DNA of 64,000 nucleotides from Sapria himalayana (GCA_029783825.1 JAREIK010002028.1:62001-126000), one strand, 5' to 3'; numbered from the stretch's first letter, positions 1 to 13,000 are shown. The notes: generated by a model from the letters alone, not told the origin. Made by a program: numbers and translations.

Positions 1-600
1 AAAGCCCACTTTTCTCAGCCAAGGATGGTGGGTAGGACAAGATCGAGTTGGCCACTACCTATGCCCCCTCACCCTGGTTGGTTGGTTGGTCGGTCCTTGG
101 CTGTTGGGTGCTAACACTGGCTAACTAGCAGCCAGCCAATTCCCAATGACCTATGGCCACAACCATTTGATTGTACTAGCTAGTGTATTAAGGCGTGCCC
201 AAGGCATTAAGTGATTGCCTTCTATCAGGAGTGCTTGAATTAATTCATGCCTTTTTGTCTTTCACAAATGGGCATGCCTCCCCCTAAGCGAGGCACTTTG
301 GCAAGGGTATTGTGGTGCCTGCACGTATTGAGTGCCTAAGGCAATCCTACTCTTAAGGCATGACTAAGGAGTGCCTGGCTGCTAGGTGCTAACATGGCCC
401 AAAGGCCCATTTTTCTCAGCGTGGTGTGTTGGGTTGGCCACTACCTGTGCCCCCTCACTCTAGCTAGTTGGCTGGCTCCTGGGTACTAGTGCCAACACTA
501 GCTTATTTGTAGCTAGCTAGTGCCCAATGGCCTATGGACACTACCACTAAACTATACTGGCCAGGCCAACCCGTCTACCCATGCCTAGTAGCCACTAGGC
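1..600. repeat. GC-richer imperfect direct repeat block
   Basis: Two related copies lie at about 1-183 and 401-562. Both run from a 'ttttctcagc' motif through 'gttggccactacct', 'gccccctcac' and a TTGG/GGCT-rich stretch to 'cccaatg.cctatgg'. The spacer (about 190-390) carries repeated 'aggca' and 'gtgcct' words in both orientations. This block is clearly richer in G+C than the following kilobases and ends abruptly near 630. No coding potential was seen. It looks like part of an older repeat whose left side lies outside the window; the family is not recognised. Confidence 0.6.
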
Positions 601-1606
601 ATCAGGCGAGAAGTCGTAGGCATTAACTTTGTCAAATAATGTTAGTTTTTAAAATATAATTTTAATTTTTAAAATAAAAATAAATAAAAATCATAACTCA
701 ATAAAAAATTTATCTATTTCATGATTTTGATTTCATCATGATATCACAAATAATAATAAATTAGAAAACTAAGTAAAAATCATGACAATCAATAGTAATT
801 AGCAATAATAACAAGTTAGTCTTCTAATATCCACAATAAATTTATATGGTTCAGATCGTCACAACTCAAACTTATAGTCAAACCTCGATATCATCGATGT
901 CGTGTGAGTCATCATTCATTAGCAATTATTTCACTTAATCCTAAAAACTTATTTCTAGATCCTCTCAGTCTTTTAAGCATAAGAATACTTTTATCATATA
1001 TGGTCACAATTTCAGTCTCTTATTAAAAATAATATTCATAATCTCAGAATAAATAGGATCCAATATTATGTTATATATCAGATGAGTTAGAAGATCACAT
1101 ATAATCATAGATAATATGAGATTGATGGATTTATATTATTTTCACTAATTTAATATATCTAAATTCTTAATATAATCATATGATAAAATAGAGCAATAAG
1201 TAATATCTAAGTACCGAGATAACTCTCTCTTATTCGACGAACCATCACATCTTTTACCTCTAGCTAACAGAATTAAAAAATTATTGTATTCAAATAATTT
1301 GTTCATATCTATTCTTGAAAACTAACTAAAATACTCACTAAAACTATAATACTTAGTGTAATAATATATAAACATATTATCTAATCATTTATGAATCCTA
1401 CAATATGTTTATTCTATTTTATTCATGCATGTGAATACATATTTTAATATGCTTTATAGCTCTTCCATCTTAAGCTAATTATTCAAAGACGCAATCAAAT
1501 AATAAAAAGTAAACATTCATAATGTATATCTTCTACTAAATTTTTATCTAATAATGTAAATTATTAGTAAAAATTTTACTAATTTTACTATTAACGTCAT
1601 TGAATA

Positions 1607-1631
1607 TCAAGTGTTGATAGCCAACACTTGA
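1607..1631. repeat. 10-bp perfect inverted repeat (hairpin)
   Basis: tcaagtgttg is followed by the 5-nt loop atagc and then caacacttga, giving a 10-bp perfect stem. It stands alone in AT-rich DNA with no gene beside it. No U tract or gene end makes it a terminator, and no function is inferred. Confidence 0.6.
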
Positions 1632-4600
1632 ATTCAACACGAACTATGTATAATACTAATGGAGTCTAACATTCATTTGAATTTTTTTTTTAAGTCTACT
1701 GACGAACATTAAATGTAAAAATCTTATTGTCTGCTAGGTATCTTAATATATTTAGATTTTAGTGAATTTTTTATATTTTCAAATATGAATAAAACAATGT
1801 TTATTCAAACTTGAAGTATTAGATTAATTATATGATACATATACCTAACATAAAAAATATCATCTAATGATACATCTCTAATAATTTTCACAAACATATT
1901 AATCACAACACTTATATTTGAAACATTACCAAATATAATACTAAAAATTTTATTTTGAATATCAAATTCTCTAAAGATCTTTGAAAAACACTCATATATA
2001 GAAAGTCATAATGAGGATAAACAATCTAATGAAAATATAATTTTTTTTATTTAATTTTCTACTTAAAATCAATATAGTGGGTGATTACTTATGTGAATAC
2101 ATCATCACAACTAATCTAAATGTAGAAAGTCACATAAATCACTTCATTGCTTTTTAAGTTCATTAATTACTAATTATTATGTTATTCCTACTAATTTACC
2201 TAGAAATTCTATGATAAATAAATTAAAAGTAAGTTTGCATAATATGAATTTTATCAAGTATTTCCTTCCATACTCATTGTCATAAATGAAGTCAATAAAC
2301 CTTAAGTTGATACAACTTCAAAATTTCACTGCTCAATTAAGTTTGTCTAAGATCTAATGGACCATATTTTTTAGTGTATTAATTGACATATCTCTTATAG
2401 TGGTAAATGCCACCAATGGCCCCTACTACATATATATATCTTTCATAATATATATATTATATCGAATCTTCTTCGATATCTCTAAAATTTTTTTTTAAAT
2501 TATGTTAAAATGTGTTTATACAACTGAAGTTTGCTTATTTTTAAGTTTTTTAGTCACATGACTCGATGTCATAAAAGAAAACTTAGTTTCGACCTCAAAC
2601 ATTTCTATCAAGATACAACTATTATCTATGTATAAGTCTAATTCATTTTTATAATATTTATTATTTATTATTTTTTAATTTAAGAGGCTAAAGCATGAGA
2701 AGAAGAATAGTATTTTCTAATCTTTTACTTTTTTTGTTAATTTATTTATTTATATAAAAATTATTAAATAAAATATATTCAATATAATATGTATCTTTAT
2801 TTTATGTGGGCAACATGTATTTTTTACCTCTACATCATATTCTCATGCTTCGAAGTCATAGCTCATCATAAAAATAACTTTGACATTTCAGTAAATTAAA
2901 ATTATAATTAAAAAAAAGTATGGGCACAAACAGGATATTATGATGCTTTATAATTTAAAAGAAGAGCCAGAAGAAGAGGGGAGAGAAGACGTAATTACAA
3001 ATAAATTATGAAAATAAAATATATCAAAATATTATTTATAGATAAAATAATATTATATCTATAAATAATATATTTTCCATTTAACAACCATATATCGAAT
3101 TTTGCCCATTATACCATTGGATTTGGATGTAATCCAATAGATAAATAATTAGAATCTTTTTTTATTTTGGCCAACAGCACAACAACAAGTGTTTTCCAAT
3201 CAGCAAAATAGCATCCATTTTAAAATGAATGCTTTTTTCAGATGTGGTCATGCCACATTTCATGTCAATGTGCCTGCCTCATGGGCCATACCTGATACGA
3301 TATGAGGCTCATGTGTTCCCACATAAGTAGTGCCATAGGCTAGCACGAGTGAGGCCCAGACATTATTTTGAACCATGCCATGTTAAACCTAATATGTCTA
3401 AATTGTGTCATGTCATGGGTCGTGCTCAAGCCACCTAGCACACTTACACCACTATTTATATTGTATAAGATTGCATAAGTACCTAATCAAATAAAAACTA
3501 GCATATAGGATACAAAATATTAGTAAGCTTTTGTAGCTGATATGTCTCATATTCTATAATCAAAATAACCTTAAGAAAATAATATATTATTCTCAATTAA
3601 CTAGTGATAAATACTCAAGCTGGCATAAGTAATAAATTCAAAATACTCATATATATAAAGAGAGATCTTTTTGTTAAAGAAAGAATATATAATTCAACCT
3701 ACTTAATCTCAAATAGAATCTTCCTCAGAGTCTGCCATTTATTCAAATAAATAATAATAGAAATAATAATAATGCTATAATTTATTATCTAAAAAGATAA
3801 CTCACATAAAATAAACTAATAGGACAATCAAAATAAATATGATACAAAAAAGTAATAAAGATTAAATAGAATAATAGCATAATCAATAATTTTTAATATT
3901 TTTCAATTGGTAATTATAATATTTTCAAAATAAGAAAGGATATAAAACTAAAATATAATTACCAATGATATAAATATTTTACTCTTGTGTTGATAATCAA
4001 TTAATATGAAATGAGAGTACAAATAAAATAATCATTGATACTTATAAGAAAAGAATAATTATTATTATCTTAGACAAAATTTTGTATACTCATTCTTAGT
4101 ATGTGTTGTGATGAATTGACTCTATGAAGACCCCTAGGTAGCTCTGACTAAAAGTCTATCTTTCTCACTACAACATAATACTATTGATCTATTTCTAAAA
4201 ATAATATATAATAATTATTTTAATGTGACTAATCCTTCAATAATGAATTCACTGAACTAAGACTTTCTTCTATCTACCTTTACTGTGATAATCCAGACAA
4301 TATCACAAATTGTGATTTCTGAAAAAATACAAAATAACTATACTTAATTCTTTTTCTCCCTTCTTTTATATAGAACTACAACAAATAATTAGGATTTCTG
4401 CACAAAATTACTATCTTCCATTACACTCACCACCATATGTTGTGACACCATTAGGGGTTTTTGATTAAAAACACATTGACATTGCATGCCTCCACCATGC
4501 ATTATGCCTCTATCATGCTTTATGCTCCACTAACACTTGTCTAGCATTGTGTGCCCCATGTCGTACATTGTACACACCTTTTGTCACACACGTGCATGCT

Positions 4601-5489
4601 GCTGCCTTATGCGAGCACTTGTTGCCCTTACTCTATTGTCATTTTTTTTGTTAGAGATAAGTGTAAGTGCCCTTCTATAATTTGTAATTTCTAAATCACA
4701 TATATATCTGTCTCTAATACCATGTTGACAATTAAAATGTAGAAAAAAAATTAAACATTCAATATCAAATATGTCATGCATATCATTGGGTTGGGTGATC
4801 CCATCAAATAACATGAAATAAAAAAAAAGGTAAATAAAATCACAACAGAACTCAACCCCAGTTATGCATCCATTTAACTCCAAATGAAAAATAAAACATC
4901 TAAGGTGAAGATTTTGTTGATTATCTGACCTTCAACTATATCGCATCAACTGTCTGTCATATAACACTTGGAGCACCAATTTGTAGTGAGTCAAGATGTT
5001 CAAATTAGTTTTCAAAGTAAACCAGTGTGAGTCAATGTGTTCAGATTAGTTTACACCCTGCTTTACTTTAGCCATATATGATGATGTTCATGTGAGCTTT
5101 GCACCCAACATTACTTCAGCCAAATGCCATGTTCAGGATTAGGTGAGCTTTTCACCCAACATGACTATGTCATGCCGAGGTTCGGGTGAGTTTAAACCTA
5201 GATTTGAAAATATTAAAAAAAATACGACATTACTTTTTTATACCCAACTTAAAAATATTTACAAAAGAAAAATGCATGGCTTTAGATATTTAAAAAAATT
5301 AAAAAAAGAATATATATTTAAATATTAATGCATTTAAAATGTCAAACATGAAAATACCCTTGCATGCATAGTAATTTTCAAATTCAATTATATATTTAGA
5401 TTAAATATATAAGCTGTACAATAATTTTAAAATTCAAAAATATAGCTAGATTATATCTATAAATAAATAAATAAAAAATAAATAAATAT

Positions 5490-5627
5490 ATATATATATA
5501 TATATGTTAATGTACAAAAGATTTCTAAAACATTTACACACACACACACACTTAATATTATATAATTATATCCATGAATATTTTGAAAACATATATATAT
5601 ATCTACATATATAAATATTATCGAAAC

Positions 5628-5660
<33 letters not shown>

Positions 5661-5665
5661 TATTT
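5490..5665. repeat. dinucleotide microsatellites (TA, CA, GT)
   Basis: A TA run near 5,487-5,505, a CA run near 5,536-5,550, further TA stretches, and a GT run near 5,640-5,660. The CA and GT tracts are inverted relative to each other across about 100 bp of TA-rich DNA, so they could pair as a long imperfect hairpin. Simple-sequence DNA with no coding role. Confidence 0.75.
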
Positions 5666-5819
5666 TGGAAAGGTATGTCATGATCTATATATGAAATTAT
5701 AACTAACCCAAATAGCTAAAAAAATTCCTAGCTAAATGCATATATTTTGGAAAAAAAATATTTAAAGAATTATCGATTCTAATTGTATATGAACTAATAA
5801 AAAAATAAATTCAGATAAT

Positions 5820-6898
5820 TATTTAGTGACGGATTTAAATTAGCTGGGGAAAATCCATCGCTAATAATTATCTAGAGAAATTCCATCGCTAAATTCTCCG
5901 CATTTCTTTAGGTAGAAATTACGAAAATTCAGTGGATTATGTCGGGATATAATTAGTAGGAAAAATTCGTCACTAATAATTAGCTAGAAATTCCGTCGCT
6001 AAATCCATCGTAAAATTAAGGATTTTATTTTCAGTGAAATTCCATCGCTGAATCCATCACTAATTTATGGATTTTATTAGTTAGAGATATTCGCTTGCTA
6101 AATCCATAGTTAAAATACAGATTTTATTAGTTAGTGAAAATTGTCACTAAATCCGTTGCTAAATCAAGGATTTTATTAGCAAAGGAAAATCCGTCGCTAA
6201 ATCAATGATTTTATTAGCAAAGAAAAATTCGTCGCTAAATCCATCGCTAAATCAAGAATTTTATTAGAAAAAACCCATCGCTAAATCCGTCACTAAATCA
6301 TTGATTTTATTAGCAAGGGAAAATCTATCGCTAATTTCGTCACTAATTCCATTGCTAAATCATGAATTTTATTAGCAAGGAAAAATCTATCGCTAAATCT
6401 ATCGCTAAATCTTGGATTTAATTAGCAAGAGAAAATTTGTCGCTAAATCCATAGTTAAATCATGGATTATATTAGACAAGGAAAATCCGTCGATAAATCC
6501 GTTGCTAAAAATTAGTTAGGGAAAATCCGTCACTAATTTAGTCACTAATTTTATGCTTTTATTAGCAAGGGATATTACGTCGCAATATCCGTCACTAAAT
6601 TCTCTGTTTTTTTAGCAGAAGTTATTAAAATTTTTCTTTGCTAAATCCGTCGCTAAAATCCCCACTTTTTTGAGCAGATTTTACGTAAATTTTCCGTGCC
6701 AATCTGTTGCAAATCCGTCGCTAAATCCCCACTTTTTTTAGCAAAATTTTCGAAAAATTTTCTCTCGCTAATCTGTTGCTATTTTTTTCCAAAAAAAGAT
6801 CATAAATCCTTGCTATTCCCTAGCTAATCCCTTATAATTTAGCTAGGGATTGATCCATAGCTAAAATTCTCTAGCTAAATTGATATTTTCTTGTAGTG
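5820..6898 (+). mobile_element. CACTA element A, 3' subterminal repeats and terminus
   Basis: About 30 copies of a short word of the type 'tccgtcgctaaatc' (variants 'atcgctaaatc', 'gtcactaaat') are packed at roughly 20-45 bp spacing, often separated by 'ttttattagcaagggaaaa'. The block ends with 'attttcttgtagtg' at 6,898. Read on the minus strand this is CACTACAAGAAAAT, the classic En/Spm terminal inverted repeat. The same terminus closes copies B (25,548) and C (52,087). In En/Spm, subterminal repeats of this sort bind the element's accessory protein, and that role is inferred here from the family. No matching left terminus was found, so element A is 5'-truncated or its left end has decayed. 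Confidence 0.85.
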
Positions 6899-7169
6899 AA
6901 ATAGTTGAGATATTTAATTAATAAAATGATGATATGTCAATTATTGGTAATTCAAAACAAATATGTGATAGCCATAGAGAGAAATCTAGATTGCTACTTT
7001 CCAGAGCATAATAGTGATTTAGTGGGCAAATTTTATGATGAACATCATGTTGGACTAATTGTATGGTGATTAACCTCTGATAAATAAACAAACATATGTT
7101 GCCGCTTTGAGAGATAGCCAAATGTTAAAAGTCCTGCATTGATTAAAAGCTAGGATGATCTTGAGGATG
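6899..7169. other. unique spacer after CACTA terminus
   Basis: DNA between the A terminus and the TA-rich leader of copy G. An antisense open frame of 67 codons (6,918-7,121) resembles nothing I know. No CACTACAAG-type start was found here, so the true 5' end of copy G is not visible. Confidence 0.5.
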
Positions 7170-8740
7170 ATAATAACTATATGTTTAACTATATATATAA
7201 TTATTTATAAATATTTGTATAATTATATAAATCTCTTTATAACTATATATTATTATATTTGTAACTATGTAAACTAATTTTATAACTATATCCACAACTA
7301 TATATATTTTTTTTAACTTAATTATAATTTATAACTATATGTATAATTCTCTATAAATATATTTCTAACAAAATATACTATATGTTTAATAATATATAAC
7401 AATATTTAATTGTATTTTACTATATAAATATTTGTATAACTATGTAATACTCTATATAAAAAATAACTATATTTGTAACTATGTATATAGATTGTATTCA
7501 TATAATTAATCTATTTATTTGTTTATAACCTTTTATACATTTTTATATAACTACTTATAACTACTTGTATGAATATATCTATATAACTATATGTTTAACT
7601 ATATATAACTCTATTTTTAACTATATATACTATAGGTATATGAACATATAACTATAAATAATTGTCTTTGACTATATGTATAACTATAAAAACATTAACA
7701 TAAATATATTAAAATTTATAATTAACAACATATATTTACTAAATATTTTTATATATTAGTATAAAAAATGTATTTTAGCATATCTATACCTATACATAAC
7801 TATATGTATAAATATAAGATATTATAAGAAAAAATAATGCCTACATGTATAAAGATTAGTTAAACTATATGTGTATTAATATGTATAACTACATGTAACT
7901 ATATTTATAATTACATGTATAACAACATACAACATTATGTTAATTATGTGTATAACTATATATAAATATTTGTAAAACTAAATAAAACTTTATATAATTA
8001 AATATAACTATATTTTTAACTATTTATACATATATGTATACATATATGTAAATCTATATATTTGTTTATAACTATGTATATATTTATGTAAAACTAAATA
8101 TAACTACTCGTATTAATATATATATATATATATAACTAAATGTTTAACGATATATAATTTTTTATAACTAATATATTATATGTATAATAACAATTAACTA
8201 TAAATAATTCTATCTTACATATGTATAACTATAAAAAAGTATCATAACTATATTAAATATATTTAACAACATATATTTAATATACATTTTTATATATTAG
8301 TATAAAAAATGTGTTTTAGTATATCATACCTATACATAACTATATGTATAAATATATGAAATTATATGAAAAAATAATATATACATACATGTATAAATAT
8401 AAGTTTAACTATACGTGCAACTATATGTATAACCACATGTAACTATATTTATAATTTTATATATAAAAACATACAACATAAAGTTTAACTATATGTGTAT
8501 AACTATATATAAATATTTGTATAACTATAAAAAACTCTTTATAAATAAATATAACTTTATTTTTAATTATGCATACATATATGTATAAATATATGTAAAT
8601 CTATATAATTATTTAAAACTATACATTTATGTATAACTACTTATAACTACTTGTATGCATGTATCTATATATAACTATATGTTTAACTATATATAATTAT
8701 TTATAACTACATATACTATGTGTATACTAACATATAATTA
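7170..8740. repeat. TA-rich higher-order repeat, leader of CACTA copy G
   Basis: Dominated by short words such as 'taactatatgtata'. There is a longer period: the segment around 7,677-7,860, with 'tatattagtataaaaaatgt' followed by 'cctatacataactatatg', recurs around 8,222-8,400, giving a unit of about 545 bp. A third relative lies in copy B at about 18,140-18,320. Since the same block precedes the same conserved leader in both copies, it belongs to the transposon's 5' region rather than the flanking genome. Confidence 0.75.
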
Positions 8741-8960
8741 TTAATGAGATAATACTAATTGTTGCACTAACTTGATTAGCAAAAGATATATAATCAACTA
8801 TATGTAAGCACATAGCATGAGAGTCTCTGTTGGTCAGGCTCATATATGGTATAATACAATTAAGGTACACTTACCTAATCCCAGCCCTTAGGCCTCAGAC
8901 TCATATATGAACTTATGTATGACAAAAGATGTAATATCTAATAGTTTTGTATACAAGAAA
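8735..8960 (+). promoter_or_regulatory. conserved CACTA leader, possible promoter (copy G)
   Basis: Closely matched in copy B at 19,073-19,300. Shared blocks include 'taagcacatagcatgagagt', 'tcaggctcatatatggtata' and 'atcccagcccttgggcctca' (ggg is agg in this copy). The block sits between the TA-rich repeat and the polypyrimidine tract, upstream of TNP2 in both copies. The 'catatatggtataatac' stretch could serve as a TATA box. Conservation between two otherwise decayed copies is seen directly; the promoter role is inferred from position. Confidence 0.4.
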
Positions 8961-8974
8961 ATTAGTTTGTAATA

Positions 8975-9242
8975 TCCCAGCCCTCCCTCTCTAATTCTTT
9001 CTGTCACTCTCTTCCTCTTTTTATTTCTATGTAACTCTTCTCTCTCTTGTTATTTTTTTTCTCGCTCTCCTTTACTTGTTATCTCTCTTTCTCTCTCTTT
9101 CTCCCCTCCCTCCCTCTCTCCCTCCCTCTCCCTCTCTCTCTCCTCCCTCTCTCTCCTCTCACACTCTTTCACCATTTCTCCCCCTCTCTCTACCCCCTTC
9201 TCTCTCTCTCTCTCTCCCTCTCTCCTCTCCTCTCTCCCCCTT
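8975..9242 (+). repeat. polypyrimidine (CT)-rich leader tract, copy G
   Basis: About 270 bp almost free of purines on the + strand (ctccctctctctctcc type), ending at 'cccccttcaaactttaaat'. An equivalent tract precedes TNP2 in copy B (19,310-19,592), so it is a fixed part of the transposon leader. Ser/Leu/Pro-rich frames read through it are products of the repeat. A 5'-UTR or promoter role is plausible but unproven. Confidence 0.7.
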
Positions 9243-9419
9243 CAAACTTTAAATCTCTTTCATTTTGCTTTCTTTCTTGTACATTATCGTATTTTCTCCC
9301 TTTATCTAGTAATACCATGATATCTATTAATCTTTATCATGCTAAAATTACTTTATCTATTCATGTAGATTCTACAAATGCATTGCCTCGATATTCATGT
9401 TATTTAATTTTTAAATATT

Positions 9420-12180
9420 CATTTGTAGTAATTTTATTTAATTATTAGTATATTTTGAAGTAATAGAATGTTTAATTCAAAATAATATATGAGCATTATT
9501 TTTTGTAAATATAATAGGCAAAATAGTTCATATCATAAGTGAATGTACTAAAGGTTTATTAATGGAATTTTGAATAAAGTTTTTTGAGTGGCTTAAAACT
9601 TTCATCAATTTTGCATGTAGTCAATCGAGATGATGGATGGAGAAAAAATTAAGTGTCCATGTAATCATCGCAAGTGTCAAATATCCCTTTAGTGATGCAA
9701 ACACTATAAGATACCATTTGGCTAAATATGGCTTTGTGCCAAATTATTTTGATTGGATTATAATGGGGAAAGTACAATGGCTATGAACATTAACCAAAAT
9801 AGGGTATTGAATCATTTGCTTGTGGTGAAGAAGCATCAAACACATACCATAGAATGATCACGGAAGCTGCTAGTGCTAACTTCAATAAGATTACATGGAT
9901 GAACCATCTAATCCTGAAGCTCATAAATTTTATGTAATGCTTAAAGCTGCAGATAAAGAGTTGTAGCCTAGTTGTAAAAACATTTGCAATTGTTACTTGT
10001 GGCTCGACTTATGAGCATTAAGTCAGAAAATCATATGTTGAGAAATTATTTGATCAATGTCAAAACTGATAAGGAGATTGTTCCGGATAATAATTTGATC
10101 ACTAATAACTTTTACAACACTAAAAGTTACTACGAGGAATGGGTCTACCAGTGAAAAAAATTGATGGTTATTTCAATATGTATTTTATATTGGGGCGGTG
10201 ATAGTGATTTAATTAGCTGTAAGTTTTGTGATCATTTTGATTTAAGAAGGCATCTCGTGTTGTAGATACGCGACCAAAATTGAAAGTTGCATTTAAAAAG
10301 ATGTATTTTTTTATTAATTCTCGATTACTCATACTATATGCATCAAATGATATAGCAATGATATGAGGTGGCATTCTGAGTTTGAGTTGAAGAAGGGGTA
10401 ATGTCATCCATCAGATTCACTTGCTTGAAGCATTTTAATTATATACATTAAGATTTTGCAGCTAAAAGTCGAAATGTGAGATTGGGTCTCTGCATAGATG
10501 GATTTCAACCATTTGGGCAATCTGGACAATAGTATTCAACATGACCAGTGATAGTGGCACATTATAACTTTCTCTATGGTTGTGTATGAATGAGCAATAT
10601 ATGTTTTTGTCAAAAGTGGTTCCAGGGCCAAAAAATCTGAAAGACATGCTGGATGTTTTCTTACAGCCTCTTATAGTAGAGTTAAATCATTGTGGGATGT
10701 TGGTGTGAATAATATGATATCTCAAAAAGCAAAATTTCATTTTGTGGGCGGCCCTTATGTGGATAGTAAGTGATATTTTGCATATTCAATATTGTCTGGC
10801 TGGAGTACTGCAGGATGATTCACATGCCCACATTGCATGAAAAATTATTATGCATTTACCCTCAAATTTAGTGGTAAATAGTCATGGTTTGATAACCATC
10901 ATAAGTTTCTACATATGAATCATCATTTCAAAGAAATAGAACTGCATTTCAAAAAAAACTGTTATGAAGTTACACAGCAGTTCATTCAGGAGATGATATT
11001 ATGACAGAGATTTAGAGTTTGGGTTTGAAGAAGGTAACTAAAAAGGATGCTACTGGAAGTAATGGACCAATAGGAAAATATTTGGCAGTAGTAAACGTAG
11101 TATTTTGGGACTTTCCCTTTTGGAATTCCTATATAATTTGTCATAACTTAGATGTAATGCATTTTGAAAAAAATGTGTTTGATAATATTTTCAACACTAT
11201 CCTTAATGTAGATGGAAAAATAAAAGACACTTTAAAATCAAGACATAGCTGAATGATTAATGTCAGTCCTGAATTTAAACTGAATGAGGCAACAAAAATA
11301 TTCCCTAAAGCTCACTACACACTTGATAAGAAGGCAAGATAGATATTGTGTGAATGGGTTAAAAATTTGAAATTCCTGATGGATATGTGTCAAATATGGG
11401 TAGATGCGCAGATATAAAAATTTGAATGAAAAGTCATGACAATCATGTTTTATATAGATATTAATACCTATTGCATTCCGTGAATTACATCCCCTAAGTG
11501 TTTGGAAGGTCCTTACAGAACTTATTTTGTTTTTTAAATAGCTAACTGCAACAATAATCAAAATAGTTAACATGGTGAGGTTGGAGAATGACATTCCACT
11601 TATTATTTGTAAGCTTGAGAGGATATTCCCACCAAGTTTTTGTGACTCAATGAAGCATTTGCTAGTCCATTTGGTATATGAAGCAAGGATAGTAGGGCCA
11701 GTGCAATATATGTGGATGTATCCTAAAGATAGGTAAATACATATAATTTGCTATGTTTTATTATTTCATACATAAAGTAATATTATAATTTAATATAATT
11801 GAAACCTAACATTATGGTTGTAGGTATATTCGTAAGTTGAAATTGAATGTTAGAACAAGCCAAAAGTTGAAGGTTCAATTTGTAATGCATATTTAGTAGA
11901 AGAAGCACCATCATTTTGTTCTTATTATTTTGAGGATCATGTCAAAACAAAGAATAGAAATGTGCCTCGGAATGATGAAGGCCATGTGATGGTAGAAGAA
12001 GATTCTATGGACAAACTATCTATCTTCAAGCACCCTAAAAGATCATTTGGAAGAGCAATAAAAAGATGTATGATATGAAGAGTACAAAGTAACCCGTAGC
12101 TATGCTTTACTTAATTGTGAGGATGTTTCACCATATATTGAGTATTTATAGCCAAAATGGTTGCAAGTTTAATTATATTT
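9420..12180 (+). pseudogene. TNP2-type CACTA transposase, copy G, degraded
   Basis: In En/Spm-type elements this protein cuts the transposon at its CACTA ends. Homology to copies B and D runs from the transposase-associated domain near 9,536 (IKCPC-like zinc-ligand region near 9,640-9,680, then HLAKYGFVPNYF near 9,715-9,750). It continues through the TNP2 core (CHPSDSPTWKHF-like near 10,405; RLGLCIDGFQPFGQSGQ near 10,475-10,525; GPKNLKDMLDVFLQPLIVE near 10,625-10,680; GWSTAG near 10,798-10,815) and then DUF4218 (EVWKVLTEL-like region near 11,495; the EGSICNAYLVEEAPSFCSYY region near 11,870-11,930). An intron at about 11,733-11,823 (GT..AG) splits the YP..R|Y motif of DUF4218 at the same place as in copy B. 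The start codon has become ATA, and many frameshifts and stops are present. Compared with B it keeps about 165 bp of the catalytic core that B has lost. Confidence 0.85.
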
Positions 12181-12399
12181 TAATTTTATCTTAATAGGAA
12201 TTATTAAAAATTGATATACATTTTTCTCTCTTTTTATATTTGTGCATTATTTATGTTGAGCAATTAAAATATAGGCAACTAGCAATTATGTCGATTATAT
12301 GCTAGAAACTGAATTTACGAATTGGTTCAAAAATTATGTGAGAATTATTAAGTTTTAGATTTTTGAATTATTTAATTTATTAGTATCTTTTATTTGTTA

Positions 12400-13000
12400 A
12401 TATCATTTTTAAAATTTATATCACAGGCAATTGATCCTTTAAATAGAGATTCAAATATTTTCATTCAAAATCTATGTAAAAGCCCGTTTAGATATGTGAC
12501 AACCTATCTTGGGTATTTTATCAATGGATATAAATTTAACACAATTGAGCATGGTTCTTCTGAAACAACAATGAATATTGGTGTATGAATTAAAGGTTCA
12601 CGTTATAGTGTAGATTATATTAATTATCATAGTCAACTCTAACAAATTATTGAGTTAGAGCATCCTGGACTCGAAAATAACATGATTGTATTATTAAAGT
12701 GCGAGTTGTTCAATCCTACATGAAATGTTAGCACAATGATTCATTCGGATTATAAGTTCATAGATGTTAACCATAAATTAAGATATAATTTATATGAGCC
12801 ATTTATTATGGTAGTTCAAGCCACTCAAGTATATTATTGTACATATCTGAGTTTTTCTCATGATAAGAGTGATTGGTGCGTTATTTGCAAAATCAAATCT
12901 CGATCAAATTTTGAAGAACCAACATCACAACAAAGAAGTGCAGACTTAGATATTGCATTGGTATTCCATCAAGATTACATATATAATATTTAGCCTATGC
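12400..13000 (+). pseudogene. DUF4216 region of CACTA copy G
   Basis: Open pieces at 12,394-12,588 and 12,736-12,993 read as the DUF4216 domain found at the C-terminal end of TNP2 genes. Visible motifs are RYVTTYLGYFINGYKFNT, then after a break VLLKCELFNPT, and then LYEPFIMVVQATQVYYCTYL. The order and spacing match the family, which typically has a YG.F..GY.F start and an F.LA.QA.QVYY end. Stops at about 12,586 and 12,720 break it. The same domain lies on the minus strand in copy D at about 45,960-46,480 and is wholly missing from copy B. Confidence 0.8.

Larger units (their letters stand above)
601..5800. other. AT-rich intergenic DNA, no gene recognised
   Basis: A very AT-rich stretch with no open frame that resembles a known protein on either strand. 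Small landmarks: a perfect 10-bp inverted repeat at 1,607-1,631; a GC-richer island around 3,170-3,430 with words such as 'gtgccat' and 'catgtca'; a second island around 4,430-4,600 rich in 'catgc'; and short CA/GT and TA runs near 5,490-5,660. A possible retrotransposon primer-binding site near 4,711-4,730 is discussed under findings. Short open frames in this stretch look like chance. Confidence 0.7.

Noticed and set aside
1607..1631. Hairpin as a transcription terminator or small-RNA precursor
   Set aside because: Stem only 10 bp, no T run, no neighbouring gene.
4166..4181. 'cactacaacataatac' as the left terminus of element A
   Set aside because: Similarity stops after CACTACAA, there are no subterminal repeats behind it, and flanking bases do not match those after 6,898.
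9047..9448. Ser/Leu/Pro-rich open frame of 133 codons, and the similar frames at 19,302-19,717
   Set aside because: Products of the CT-rich leader tract of the CACTA copies; the tracts differ in length and frame between copies.
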